From Lithobates sylvaticus (taxonomy: Eukaryota; Chordata; Amphibia; Anura; Ranidae), in NCBI GenBank assembly GCA_028564925.1, contig CM053029.1, positions 188,684,354 to 188,748,353 of the forward strand: DNA of 64,000 nt, given 5' to 3'. Below the pieces are notes generated by a model, which worked only from the letters and a program-made list of their open reading frames with translations, was not told the origin of the DNA and made no database searches. How positions within the stretch are numbered: position 1 is the stretch's first letter; each line of letters starts with the position of its first letter. The translations under genes and the position numbers were made by a program. Positions 22,655 through 34,031 of this stretch are shown here, in pieces.

Positions 22655-23298
22655 CTGTGATCACCCTTTGACTCTAACCCACATCTTCAATCTCTCCCTC
22701 TTTTCTAGCATCTTCCCCAACTCTCTAAAACATGCACTAGTCACCCCTGTACATAAAAAAACTTCATTTAACACCACCAATCTTAGCAACCTACGCCCCA
22801 TCTCCTTGCTCCCCTTTTCCTTCAAACTCCTTGAACATCTGGTCTACAACTGAGTGACCACCTCATTAAGAATACCCTTCTTAATCCCCTTCAGTCTAAA
22901 TTTCACTCTCAACACTCAGAAACTACTCTCCCAAAACTCACAAAGATTTACTAACAGCAAAAACCAATGGATGCTATTCTGTACTCCTACTACTGGACCT
23001 TTTGGCTGCCTTTGATATGATTGACCACCCCCTCCTCCTCAAAAAACTTTACTCCTTTGGTCTCCATGACTGTTCTCTTTGCTGGCTCTCATCCTACCTA
23101 TCCCACTGCACCTTCAATGCCACTTACAATTCTACTTCCTCATCTCCTCTTCCTTTCTCCGGTGGGGTCCCCAAAGGTTCTGTTCTTGGACTTCTCCTAT
23201 TCTTTATCTACAATTCCTTCCTGGGTCAGCTGATAGCCTTCCATGGCTATCAATATAATTTCTACACTGTCGATACCCAAATATATCTCTTTACCCCT

Positions 23299-23975
23299 GC
23301 CAGGAAGGCTCTGTCAGAAGACAGAATAATAGCTGCAGAAGAATCCCTGTTCCCCGAATGCCTGTAAGCGTGTGCTAATGTGCAACTGCATATGCGCATG
23401 TGCGGAAATGTGAACATGCAAACACATATGCGCATGCACAAATGGGCGCGGCACTTTCCTTAACAGTTAAGGGCAGCAAATGGGATATTTAAGCTGGATT
23501 GGCACTGTCTCGTCTACAATGTTCTGTGAGTATCCTGTTTCCTGCATCTGCTCTTGAATTATTGACCGGGCTTGTTCCTGACTATTCCTGTTTTCAACCT
23601 TGATCGACCCCAGCTTGTCCTTTGACCATTCTTCTGCCTCTGCATCTGTACTTGATCTGATCATTTTGTGTATGACCCGGCATATCTGACTCTGCTTACG
23701 TTCCAGCCCCTCCAGAGCTACCAAGTTGCTAGCACCTGTCCAGCTACCTTTGGGACCTGCTCTTCGGCTAAGTACCAGCCTGTTCCTGCCCACGGAAACT
23801 CGCTGCCATCTGGCAGGCTACTGGATCAGCAGCCCAACAGCAAGCACATTTACTGGCTCTCCTGTGACTCTGCACTCCTGTGCTACCTGTATACTCTACC
23901 AGGGGCCCTGAGTCAGAGGTGTAAGAGAGGCCTTCCTCTGCATAAACCAGGCTCTACCCACCAGGGTACATGACA
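23299..23975. mobile_element. Unidentified 677-bp insertion in the L2
   Basis: L2 coding order stops and resumes around this block, and a 6-bp direct repeat acccct flanks it (23293-23298 and 23976-23981). Within it, tgtcagaagac (from 23312) and gtacatgaca (ending 23975) give TGTCA...TGACA. That is compatible with a solo LTR, but no duplication matches that left edge. Alternating purine-pyrimidine stretches (gcatatgcgcatgtgcgg) lie near 23388-23450. Family not recognised. Confidence 0.6.
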
Positions 23976-24572
23976 ACCCCTCAACTCACAACATCAGACT
24001 CCTCACGCATCACTAATTTCCTAACCGACCTATCAGTCTGAATGTCACACAACTTCCTCAAACTCAACCTGTCCAAAACCAAGCTCATAATATTTCCTCC
24101 CCTACATGCCCATTCCCCTGACTTCCCTGTCAAGAAAAATGGCACAACCATCAACCTATCCCCACATGCCAGGGTGCTAGGTGTAGTCCTGGACTCTGAA
24201 CTATCCTTTCAGACCCACATTCAATCACTTTCCAAAGCTTGCTGCCTCAACCTCTGAAACATCTCCAAAATACGCCCCTTCCTAACCAATGACACCAAAA
24301 AGCTCCTAATCCACTCCCTGATTATCTCTCGCCTCGACTATTGCAACTCCCTCCTCATTTGCTTACCTTTAGGCTATCCCTTATTCAGTTTATCATGAAT
24401 GCTGCTGCCAGACTCAACCACCTTACAAACCACTCAGCGTCTGCTACCCCTCTCTGCCAATCCCTCCATTGGCTGCCACTCACCCAACAAATTAAATTCA
24501 AGATACTAATAATAACTTACAAAGCCCTCCACAACTCGGGCCCAGCTACATCACTAACCTAGTCTCAAAATA

Positions 24573-24809
24573 CAGGCATACCCCGCTTTTAAGTACACAT
24601 TGGGGGTTTAATTTACTGAAGCTGGAATGTGAAAAATCAGGCTCACTTCTGCATAGAAACCAATGAGCTTCCAGGTTTTATTACCAAAGCTTAATTGAAC
24701 AAGCTGGGGTTAGAAGCTCATTGGTTTCTATGCAGAAGTGAGCCTGATTTTGCACTTTCTAGCTTTAGTAAATAAACCCCATTGTGTACTTAAAAGTGGG
24801 GTATGCCTG
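24573..24809. mobile_element. TA-flanked (Tc1/mariner-type) MITE in the L2
   Basis: caggcataccccgcttttaa is inverted at the right as ttaaaagtggggtatgcctg, flanked by TA at 24571-24572 and 24810-24811. L2 sequence continues on both sides. A second palindromic element sits inside (24607-24777). Confidence 0.9.
24607..24777. mobile_element. Palindromic MITE nested in the TA-flanked MITE
   Basis: Arms 24607-24672 and 24715-24777 pair: tttaatttactgaagctgga with ctagctttagtaaataaa, and ctgcatagaaaccaatgagc with gctcattggtttctatgcag. The ~42-bp loop is unique. Confidence 0.88.
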
Positions 24810-25236
24810 TACTAACCAAAGCGTTCTCTTGGTTCCTCCCAAGACCTCCTGCTCTCTAGTTCTCTTATCATCTCCTCCCATGCTCACCGCCAGGACTTCT
24901 CCTGAGCCTCTCCCATCCTTTGGAATTCCCCACTCCAATCTGTCCAACTATCTCAAACTCTATCCACTTCTATGCAAGCCCTGAAAAATGTTCTCTTCAG
25001 ATAAGCCTTTTCTGCCTCCACCTAACAACTATACTATTATTTTCTCCATCAGCTCATCCCCCACATTTATTACTTTTTGTATCACTTGACCCTCCCTTTT
25101 AGATTGTCAGCTCTAATGAGCAGGGCCCTCTGATTCCTCCTGTATTGAATTGTATTGTAACTGTACTGTCTGCCCTCATGTTGTAAAAGGCTGCGCAAAC
25201 TATTGGTGCTATATCAATCCTGTATAATAATAATAA

Positions 25237-26577
25237 GCAGATGTTCTAACAAGTTGTATCTGCCTGGATTGAAGCCAGATAGGCAAAGGATCGTCAGTGG
25301 ACTGTGGGAACACAACAACATAAGCAAGAAGCAAATCCCGCTTTGACTGCACTGTAACTTTAAAAAAATACATGCGTGTTTAGTTGTTTGGTAGGAAAAG
25401 TGCTTTAATATAAGGATATCCTTTTCTTGTGCTTCGGCCTTAGGAGTTAAAATATGACTTATTTAAAAGCATGAGAAGCCAACGACTTCAAAGGCTTCCA
25501 ACACAATATCATCAGTAAAATATATATCGCATATGGTTCATCCTCTGTGTGTCTGACCTCTGCCCACTGATCACATCAGCCTTCACACTGGGGCACAGCT
25601 CGATGGCACTGAGCACAAGTACTTAGCAGAAAAACCTGACTGCTCAAATGGATTATACACTTAAAAAAAAAAAAACACAAAGCAGTCTGAACCAGCGGCA
25701 CTTCCTGTACAGCAGGATTATCTTGCCCAACGCCGAAGTACAATGCCAACAAATGTTACTAATGCACTTTGAGCCAGGCATTGGGGGAACAAGCGAAAGA
25801 GAGAGAGAGCGAGAGCATTGCCTCATACGATATTAAATAAATCAAACTTTATTACAACCCTTTCACTCGAAACAAGGTTATCTGGTGTTCAACTGCATTA
25901 AAAATGGGGATACATATTGCCACGTACAAAATAATAATTTCTCCAAGCTGCTGCCTCTTGACAAAACAGCCACAAAGTAATAACGTTTAATCAGATACTA
26001 AGTACAGTAATGATAAACACAGGGGTGGATACATGATGGAAAGGGGAAATAAGCAATGATTTTCCTCACTGCTATGGTTGAACTCACACAGCAAAGCTGC
26101 AATTGTAGGATCCGAAAAGCTTAAGGGGTAAACAGCAGTAGGGCATTTAAGTTATATCTGGGTAGTGTTTGGGCATAACAATGTAATCAGCAGAACAAGT
26201 GCAAGTCCCTATTATGGTGCAGAAAGTAGCTTGACTTTCCATGATGGAGTATTTTCCTCTTGCAGTAGTTACATTTTTTGCTTTTTTTCTGTGGTCATTT
26301 TTTTTTATAAAACATTAACTGCTTGGCTTAAGTAAACTACGCTGACCTTACTCTATCTTCAGGCTCCGTAGGCGTGAATGGGCCATATATTTGAGACTTG
26401 GTTTATAGCTCCATTCATACCCAAAGATCCTTTCACTGGATGGGCTGAACACAATGGAACTAAGGTAAGTAAGCTGCTGTGGAATGGTGGTGGTGGTGGT
26501 GGTCGGGGAGAGGGTATTAGTGTAGTTTAGGAGATGGGGTGTCTTAGTGAAAGTGTAGAGAGAATTACAACTGTCTC
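25237..26577. other. No recognised gene
   Basis: Contains an A-run (25663-25674), a (GA)n stretch (25795-25815) and a (GGT)n stretch (26481-26500). Short frames show no motif. Confidence 0.5.
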
Positions 26578-26800
26578 TTTAAAGCAGAGCTATACCCATT
26601 ATTTTAGTTGTATTCCAAAACAGTCATATTCAGGTTGTACAGTAAATAATAACTGTCACGGTTCTCAACCCAACTTTCAAGCCTTCAAATGGCTGGTGTC
26701 ATAACTGATCACATATGCAACACCATTGCAACTGCAGATCAAACAGAGATTAATATGGCAGCTTCTTTGGCTATAAAGCATAGGAGGGTTTAGTTCCTTC
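26578..26800. repeat. Dispersed repeat, copy 1 (pair with 57338)
   Basis: Shares tcaaatggctggtgtcata, then atggcagcttctttggct, then gtttagttc with 57338-57560 in the same order. Both begin near TTAAAG, so it may be another TTAA-type element. Confidence 0.75.
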
Positions 26801-26979
26801 TTGAAGCCCATCCTCTGGCCCACTCACTTTTTCAGCAGTCCCTGTTGACCCATACTTTTGTCACAGCTGCCGAAAATGCCAATGCTTTTGGCTTTGGGGT
26901 GGGCATGAAACCTTCTCCCATGATGCCGATTGGCAGGCCCAAAAAACTCTAACACCATCCAGCACTTCAAGGTATTTGT

Positions 26980-27135
26980 TACCTCTTGCAGAGATAAATA
27001 TGTTTTTCTCTCTAGATAGATGAAGCCAACTTTGTTCAGGCATCATTCAGGGTGAACATCTACTTTGTGAACCAAGATGCTAACTCGGAAGTAACGTCGA
27101 CAAGTGAATTCTGGAACCTGTGCAGGTCTTGCGTG
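26980..27135. repeat. Dispersed repeat, copy 1 (pair with 45700)
   Basis: gtatttgttacctctt...ttctctctagat, then catcatt...gtgaacatctacttt and cagatcacc run parallel to 45695-45900 (ttctctctagatggagccat, gacaacatctacttcctgg). Presumably a repeat family. Confidence 0.6.
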
Positions 27136-27194
27136 TTCACAAATCTGCTACAGATCACCAGACCAACAATAACCTGCCAAAATTCATAGTGTAT

Positions 27195-27440
27195 ACCCAG
27201 CTTAAAGCGATTTCAAAACCTGAATCAAAAATGTACTATATTGCAGCTTACTAATCATTAGATATGACTGCATTGGTTTTCTTTTCTTTGGCTTTTTTGT
27301 TTTTTCCTGGTGATCTTGCCAGGATCTCCTGCATTAGTGAGACACGACTGGAGGAATGAGAATAGGAGGCACAGCAGACAGCAGCATTGTCAGTCTGGGA
27401 GGGGAGTGTTAAATGTATTAGCAGATTTAGAAACAATAAC
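27195..27440. repeat. Dispersed repeat, copy 1 (pair with 40060)
   Basis: atattgcagcttactaatca, then gactgcattggttttctttt, then tgccag recur at 40080-40175 (atattgcagcttatcaatca, agctgcatttgttttctttt). Edges not defined. Confidence 0.65.
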
Positions 27441-27538
27441 ATATTAAAACCAAAAGCCAGCTCAATTTTTTTTTCCTTTTGGGATAAAGGTTTTATATAA
27501 ATAAATAAAAGCTGATTATTGTAATCACCCTGCCAGTG

Positions 27539-28010
27539 TTAAAGTGGTTCTAAAGGCAGAAGGTTTTATTATCTTAATGCATTCTATGCATTAACATAAA
27601 AAAAACTTCTGTGTGCAGCAGCCCCCCTCAGCTCCCCTAATACTTACCCGAGCCCATCTAGTTCCAGATATATTGCACGAGAGCCTCGGCTGTCAAGGAC
27701 TTTCCCTCCTTATTGGCTGAGACACAGCAGCGGGTGCCATTGGCTCTCACTAGTGAGCCAATGATGAGAGAGAGAGGGGGGGGCGGAGACACGGCTCCGT
27801 GTCTGAATGGACACACAGAGCAGCGGCTTGCCTGGGGTGCCTCCATTACAAGCTGCTTGCTGTGGGTGTACTCGGCATGAAGGAGGGGCCAGGAGCACTG
27901 GGAAAAGGAGGATCCAGGCTGCTCTGTGCAAAATCACTGCACAGAGCAGGTAAGCATAACATGTTTGATATTTTTAAACAAAAAAAAACAAGACTTTAAT
28001 ATCACTTTAA
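27539..28010. mobile_element. TTAA-flanked ~470-bp MITE
   Basis: TTAA lies at 27539-27542 (ttaaagtggttctaaaggca) and at 28007-28010 (atcactttaa). Contains an inner palindrome around tgcattctatgcatta and ctctgtgcaaaatcactgca. The same family, in opposite orientation, is at 42714-43165. Confidence 0.88.
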
Positions 28011-29051
28011 GTGGTTTGCCTCATCCGTGTTAACTGATACAGTCTGCTGGAGAGCTTGTGCTGTGAAAATCAACAGACTTGCTGGCTGGATTACCAGATG
28101 AAAAAAGTAGAAAGAAAGCCTAAAATAGAAAATAGCACAGCCATCTCTATTAAGAATTTGTAAGTTGCAATATAATAAATGGGTTTATTAATGTTTTAAG
28201 GAAATGTTTCCTCCAGCTTGCTGCAGACTGATGACATCATCTCAGTAAAGTAAGCTCAAGGACAACTTTCTTATGATAAATAGTAGTTATCTTGGAAAAT
28301 AATACAGTTTATTTTATAAAGTGACATATTAAAGACTTGTAAAGTTACTGAAAGGTCCACTTTAAGCACTTAGAACTGACCATTGTTCTGCTAGCTAAGA
28401 AGAAAAAAAAAAAAAACGTAGTTTTGTTTCCATTGTACTGGGGTTTTAATTGGAACCATCAAGCTGACATAAGTATCAATATCACTATTTTTCTTGTCCA
28501 TAAATAATGAAACAAGAAGGTGAGGGGAGCATTGGGTAACATGAAACCTCTTTAAAGAGCAATCAGTCTGCGGATCCATGCTCCAAGGAGCTTTCACACA
28601 TACATCAGGATCACATTCCAGCTTAATCAGCTAAGAAAGAGAGCAAATTAACTTGTCCTACAAGAAGCAGGGTGTCTGCAGAAAAGAAAACTGCCAACGG
28701 AAGCAATACAACACCTAGCAAAGTCCAGGCACATCTAGTAATGATGTCAAATCTCACCCTGCAACCTGTCCAATACCTTGGTTTTTATCTACTCTAGAAA
28801 TGATTATTTAGTTTATTGTACCTTGCTATTCCTAAGCAATGGTTGTCAATGTAGAAGGTATAGGGGGCCCTTAATTGCAGCTCTGATGACTCCAAAGGAG
28901 CACATACAGTATATGACATTTATTATATGGAATGCTACAGAAGACTGTTCTCGTCTGAAGACTTACTAGAGGAAATGGTCACAGTCTGTGCTACGAAAGT
29001 GGTTAGAGACTGGAATCACGCCCAAGGAGATAATCAGAGATGAGGGACCAG
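28011..29051. other. No recognised gene
   Basis: A block at 28330-28375 (gacttgtaaagttactgaaa, ggtccactttaag) recurs near 47750-47785, suggesting another TTAA-type repeat ending at 28362. The rest is unassigned. Confidence 0.5.
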
Positions 29052-29274
29052 AGATGAGTTTGGTTGTCCTCCAAACTCATCTCTAACCTGAACTCCAAAC
29101 TCTCGCTTTTTTGTAAAACAATGAGCTGCATGGAGGGTCATTTCCTGCCCCACAGCTAATGTGAGCTGTGGGGCAGGGAATGACCCGGCCAGCAGCTGAT
29201 GGAGTACAAAACAGTGAGAGTTTGGCATTTGGGTTAGACATGAGTTCAGAGGACACCCAAGCTCATCTCTACTA
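29052..29274. mobile_element. Foldback MITE with nested perfect hairpin
   Basis: Outer arms start agagatgagtttggttgtcc and end in cacccaagctcatctct, so they pair. In the centre, ggtcatttcctgccccacag + ct is inverted around a 6-nt loop, ending cagggaatgacc (29136-29185), a nearly perfect 22-bp stem. Confidence 0.85.
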
Positions 29275-29641
29275 GGGACATGTCACAGGAGACTGCTGGA
29301 GGCCCTTTTACAAATCAATGCTCCCACTGCCGACTGCCAAAGCTGGGAGGCTGCACTACAACCACCAAAGGGTCAATGTCTCAAACTGAGGTTTTAATGT
29401 GTATCTCCTGACAAAACAGTTTTTGTCCACATTTGGATAAAGTTGGGAAGCAGAACCTCTGTCAGATTTTACAGCTCTCTGTGGTCCAATAGATACATTT
29501 CTCTTCAGTTCCTGTAGCTGTGACAACAGGAAAAGAAGTGATGAAAATAAGGTAGCTAGTATTCAGGATCCTGCTAGCAGAAGCTGGATCTTGTTAAAAA
29601 CTTGTTCTGTAGACTGCATGCATGCAACGCAGGAGCAATGC
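29275..29641. other. No recognised feature
   Basis: Unassigned sequence with an aacaggaaaagaagtgatg block resembling phrases in other TTAA-type repeats (39430, 49200). Confidence 0.4.
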
Positions 29642-30564
29642 TTACCTGCATATGATAATATAAAGAATTATTACGCTACTTGTATTAAAAGGTGAGCTGC
29701 TAGCACCAACAATTAGACTGATTGTGTGCAGATGTGTAATAGGAAAAGTGCAGCACTAGAAACATGAATGTATCCCAGGTATAAACCTAGGGAAAAAAAA
29801 TCACAATTGAATTTGTGGTGAAAGCAAGCAAAACAGCTAGTGTAATGAAAACACCAATGTAATGTGCACTGCAAGTGAATAAAGTGCAATATATCAAAAA
29901 ATCAGGTAACACCATATGACCAGGGGACACCTTAAATGTAAAAACACATATAACAAAATATCAAGTGCATGTATTATAACAATAAAAATGTAACTTTAAC
30001 GCAGTATGACACAGTGTGAAAGTCCATCAATAATAAATGACATGATGTATTCCTCTGAGAAAACTCACGATGGTGTAGATATCAAATGTTTAATAGGTCT
30101 CGAATGAACATCGGTAGTGACAATCCAATTTTCATGACACCCAGGATTGTGCTTCCACCAACCAGGGGAGGGGTAGGTACTCTTATCATGAGATGTGGAC
30201 ACACACACCAGCGGCAGTGGGTCAAATGGGCATGGATAGAAGCCAGAATCAATAGTGACGAGTCACGATCTCCTATGGTTGGAAAGATGTGGACACACAC
30301 CCACAATGATGCAACAGATCGGTGACACAAAGATTCAGCCACAAACTTGTGGATTGCATGAACTTCTTAAAGTACTCTTCCCGCTGAGGAAAGATGTTGA
30401 TCATAAAATAAAAAAGGAAGGCTTCCACATGGCGTAGATCAATTATGTATGGGTTTATCACTAAAAAAATGGGACAAACATCACTCAAGATGTGTACAAT
30501 AAAAATGTGATCACGAAAATGCTAAAACAGGCACAGTGTATGGAGCCTAGCAGGCAGATAACTT

Positions 30565-30594
30565 ACGCGTTTCGTCCTATGGGACTTCAACTGG
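30565..30594 (-). ncRNA. Hammerhead-ribozyme-like motif (degenerate)
   Basis: On the minus strand CAGTTGA (consensus CTGATGA, two mismatches) is followed by a stem GTCC-cata-GGAC, then GAAAC and gcgta. Order and spacing fit the hammerhead catalytic core with stem II. The core mismatches make activity unlikely. Stem I/III pairing was not established. Confidence 0.5.
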
Positions 30595-30710
30595 GGTGTA
30601 AGCCTGCTGTCACACACTGTGCTATATATATAAAACCTTATGACTCAATTAGATCAATTAAATCTTAATCAAATGCCTAATTGCAAATCCATCATGGAGT
30701 GTAGCGTGCG

Positions 30711-30712
<2 letters not shown>

Positions 30713-30765
<53 letters not shown>
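30713..30765. repeat. (AT)n microsatellite
   Basis: About 26 AT dinucleotides in a row, inside the foldback element. A likely polymorphic locus. Confidence 0.97.
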
Positions 30766-30766
<1 letters not shown>

Positions 30767-30906
30767 CGCATTGGTGTTTTCATTACACTAGCTGTTTTGC
30801 TTACTTTCACCACAAATTCAATTGTGATTTTTTTCCCTAGGTTTATACCTGGGATACATTCATGTTTCTAGCGCTGCACTTTTCCTATTACACATTTACC
30901 TGCATA

Positions 30907-32304
30907 ATAGCATGCAATATTGTTATGCAGCTTATTGGTTGCTAGGATGCAGGAGGCTACTGCTGCCTAGCACTTTCTGTTGTTAGGATGTAGAGTCCCA
31001 GTCCTAGTGCCTAGAGCCCTCTATTGCTAAGACACTGGCAGTCACCTGTCCTCCAATAGATACATTCTGTATTGAACTGTATTTTATCATATTTTATCAA
31101 ACTCATTTGGCTGTACCTCTCATATGGATCACAGGAGCGCAGATCGTTCTACACTCCTGCGATCCATTTTCAGCAGACAGCGGAGTGAAGCCCACTGTCA
31201 GCTGACGTCACAGATCTGGTCCAGGCTCAGGAGAGATCGTGACCATATGATTGGGATCCGCCCCCTTGCCTGGACTGGCACCCAGCTCAGCCTCTCAGCG
31301 AGCCACTGAGAGGCTGAGCCGGACGCTCCAGAGCTCCCGCCCCCTCCAGAGCTCAGTGCTCCAGTGAGTGCGGGGGCAGAGCAGAGAAGAGAGTCGGTGA
31401 CTGACAGTCACCATCTCTCTGCTCAGGGAGCTCTGAGAACTGAGCGATCAGCGATGTTTGATCACTTGGTTCTCAGCCTTAGAGTCAGCCGGGAACAGAT
31501 GATGCATCCACCTAAGTAAGTATGATTTTAAAAAAAATTCCCATACTACCTTTTTAAATCCCATAGAATAACAATAATAATTTTAATATTATAACGTAAT
31601 GGAATACATAGAAAACAATACGCTTGCATTCAGATCATTAAAAATGTTGCGTATTGTGCAGCAGTGTGCATGAGCACTAATAAATGATATCCAGGATCAC
31701 CTCACAAATCAGAACATGAGATCTTATGAATCATATTTTATCCTTCTTTTCTTTCTAGAAAAGAAACTGGAGCACAAAGCTGGTCTTATTTTATTTGTTG
31801 AAAAATAAAGCATTTTTTTCCTTGCGTTTTCATTTCTGCTTTTAAAACACAATATACCACATTTCTGTTCATGATTAAGCTCAGCTTTTTACGTCAAATC
31901 CAACTATAAAGAATACTCTGTTTTTATCCTCAATTTATTCCAACTTCAGTACGATTTTTCTAGTATTGTGCAAAGGCTAGTAACTGAAAAAAAGGATTGA
32001 GCATGGAAACAAGACACAATAAAACTGTAATGATTTTAAAAGGAAGGAAGGATAAACCCTGATTAAGAAGGATTAAAATTGTAGTAAAATATCCTATTTT
32101 TTCAGTGTTTATTTGTGCTTCTAGTAAAAGAATGAAACTGCCCATGAGAACATATCCTTAAAGCTTAGTAATCGTGCTCTCAGTATTCCTGCATGATCTT
32201 GCCTCGTTCTGTTCTGTGCCAGGCTCACAGCATTCCTTTACTAGGGTAATAAAGATGGCTTGTCTCCTGTGTGCTTGACCATCACTCCACCGTTTAAACC
32301 ACAC
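30907..32304. other. GC-rich repeat block and unassigned DNA
   Basis: 31100-31555 is GC-rich with internal inverted words (cagctcagcctctcagcgag / actgagaggctgagc at 31280-31320) and resembles a MITE body. 31560-32300 is AT-rich with no recognised feature. No exon is supported. Confidence 0.5.
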
Positions 32305-32631
32305 TTAAGCTTGGTACACATGGGCTGAATATTGTCGGGTTCAGCAGAAACCGACCGAACGTCTGGCTTCTACCGAAGGGGCATGCCAGAAAAATATCTG
32401 GCGATAGGCATCTGATCAGCGCTCTCTGCCAATGGCTGTGAGCGCTGTGCTGACTGGTGTGTTCTGGTGAAGGTACAGTCCCCCTGTCATAACACAAAAG
32501 CTCAGCGGGGAGATCACTGTACTAACATTGGATAGTTAGTACAGCAAGCTGCTCTTGAGCTCCTCATTTTTCTTTCCTTCAGCTGGGTTGAACGAAAAAA
32601 AATAACTGATAGCGTGTACCAGACTTTAAGT
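32305..32631. mobile_element. 327-bp hAT-like MITE
   Basis: The left end ttaagcttggtacaca matches the reverse complement of the right end (gtgtaccagactttaag). An exact 8-bp duplication aaccacac lies at 32297-32304 and 32632-32639. Confidence 0.82.
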
Positions 32632-32639
32632 AACCACAC

Positions 32640-33280
32640 ATGACAACCAACAACTTGAAGTTTACAGAACTTGGAGTTTAATAGCTATAGCAGCCCTTTA
32701 TTAACACATTGTATAAACAGCACATAGATAACATGCCAACAATAAACACACTATGAATAGAGCCCCAAGGCCCTAGAAGGCCTCAAATTAAGCTAGTACC
32801 TGTATCACTTAGGCTTACAATGGTAAGCCTTCAGCTGCAAAACCACCCTCTCGGATACAAACAAACTGAAGGTACACCATACCAAATACTGGAACCAAAT
32901 ACCTCAGATGGATCCCTACAATGTACCTTTGCACCCCATAACAACCTACATGGACCTTGTACCCCACCAGCTGCCAGGACACAGCCACACAAAGTACAAA
33001 ATGGCCACAGAACCAACAGTACCAAATAAAGGGGAGGGAGGTTGGGAAGTTTTCCCGAGCTCAGCTCCCTCTGCATGAGGACCTCCTGAGACCCTCTTGC
33101 TGAACAACCCTTTGAAATCACACCTGCTCCCACCTGACCTCCAATCTGGTAAGTCCCTGCCAAAACATGTTTTCTTTTAAAAGTGTCTGCTCCCTCCCAG
33201 GAGTACCCCTTTAACCCCTGTCATGCTATCCCTCCGTGCATGCTTTTTAATTTCTTATACTCTGGGTCTAACATTTCATG
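32640..33280. other. Unassigned, possibly an old repeat
   Basis: Pyrimidine- and A-rich DNA. Frames at 32820-33163 lack motifs. No clear terminal repeats were found. Confidence 0.4.
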
Positions 33281-33282
33281 TA

Positions 33283-34029
33283 CCGCATTTATCAACGTAT
33301 AACACGCACCGGCGCATAACACGCACCCCAAGTTTAGGAGGGAATTTGAAAGAAAAAAACTTTTAGGAGGGAAGTTTAAAGAAAAAAAACTTACATTTAA
33401 ATGCCCATTAATGCAGCCTAGTCAGTGTCATTTGCAGCCTTGCATTGTAGCCTTATCAGTCATTTGCAGCCTTGTCAGTCATTTGCAGCCTTCCATTGCA
33501 GCCTTGTCAGTCATTTGCAGCATTTGCAGCCTTCCATTGCAGCCTCGTCAGTCATTTGCAGCCTTCCATTGCAGCCTCGTCAGTCATTTGCAGCCTTGTC
33601 AGTCATTTGCAGCCTTTTCATTCACTTGCAGCCTTGTCAGTTTTTTATTTTCGTTTAAAAATGGCGCCGCCGAGATACAAAGCGGATGTCCTGTTTATCT
33701 TAGCGGTGCTCGGTAGTTCTCGCCCGTTCTTGTCGGCTTTCGGGTATTTTCGGCCTTTCTCTGCTATCTTCGGCTGTTCTCGGCTATTTTCAGCCGCACT
33801 CGCCCGAGGATGGCCGAAAATAGCCGAGAAAGGGCGAAGATAGCCAGGAGTGGCCGAAAATACCCGAAAGCCGCCAAGAATGGCCGAAGATAGCTGGGAG
33901 TGGCCGAAAATACCTGAAAGCCGCAGAGAGCCGCAGAAGAGGTCAGAAACGGCGGGGGATCAGCGTATAACACGCACCACCCCTGATTTTAAGGGGAATA
34001 AAGTGCGTGTTATACACCGATAAATACGG
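33283..34029. mobile_element. TA-flanked 0.75-kb MITE with internal minisatellite and hairpin
   Basis: ccgcatttatcaacgtataa + cacgcacc at the left pairs with gtgcgtgttatacaccgata + aatacgg at the right, flanked by TA (33281-33282 and 34030-34031). Inside are a minisatellite (33415-33645), an aaaatggcgccgcc YY1-like stretch (33658-33671) and a hairpin of tcggctattttcagcc / ggccgaaaatagccga words (33718-33880). A second gtataacacgcacc lies close to the right end (33965-33978). Confidence 0.88.
33415..33645. repeat. Minisatellite of cagtcatttgcagcctt units
   Basis: Around 13 units built from gtcagtcatttgcagcctt and ccattgcagcctt, giving alternating 19- and 33-bp periods. The repeat translates in several frames, which is not evidence of a gene. 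Confidence 0.92.
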
Positions 34030-34031
34030 TA

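Larger units (their letters stand above)
22655..25236 (+). pseudogene. L2-type LINE, 5'-truncated, with two insertions
   Basis: The plus strand encodes LINE reverse-transcriptase segments in order. These are LKHALVTPVHKK with LRPISLLPFSFKLLEHLVYN (22690-22850), AAFDMIDHPLLLKKL (motif A, 22995-23060), PKGSVLGLLLFFIYN (motif B, 23170-23215) and YTVDTQIYLF (motif C, 23260-23290). The usual ADD of motif C reads TVD, so the active site is lost. After the first insertion come LNLSKTKLIIFPP (24060-24110), ARVLGVVLDSELSFQTHI and LHWLPLTQQIKFKILIITYKALHN (24470-24540). The 3' tail (25093-25236) matches those at 13846 and 44208 and ends in an ATAATAATAA run. Interrupted by 23299-23975 and 24573-24809. 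A dead copy with stops and frame changes. Confidence 0.85.
29653..30895. mobile_element. Foldback element with 11-bp target duplication and hammerhead-like motif
   Basis: A ~127-bp inverted repeat (29732-29859 and 30769-30895) is nearly perfect, for example tgtaataggaaaagtgcagc against gctgcacttttcctattaca. An 11-bp direct repeat ttacctgcata lies at 29642-29652 and 30896-30906. A duplication of that length is typical of LINE-driven insertion rather than of hAT (8) or TTAA (4) transposases. An (AT)n tract (30713-30765) precedes the right arm. The minus strand carries a hammerhead-like core at 30569-30593. Frames inside have no motif. A similar combination occurs at 38546-38855 and 59969-60556. 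Confidence 0.75.

Noticed and set aside
32640-33240. Second solo LTR
   Set aside because: No TG...CA boundaries with matching flanking duplication could be found.
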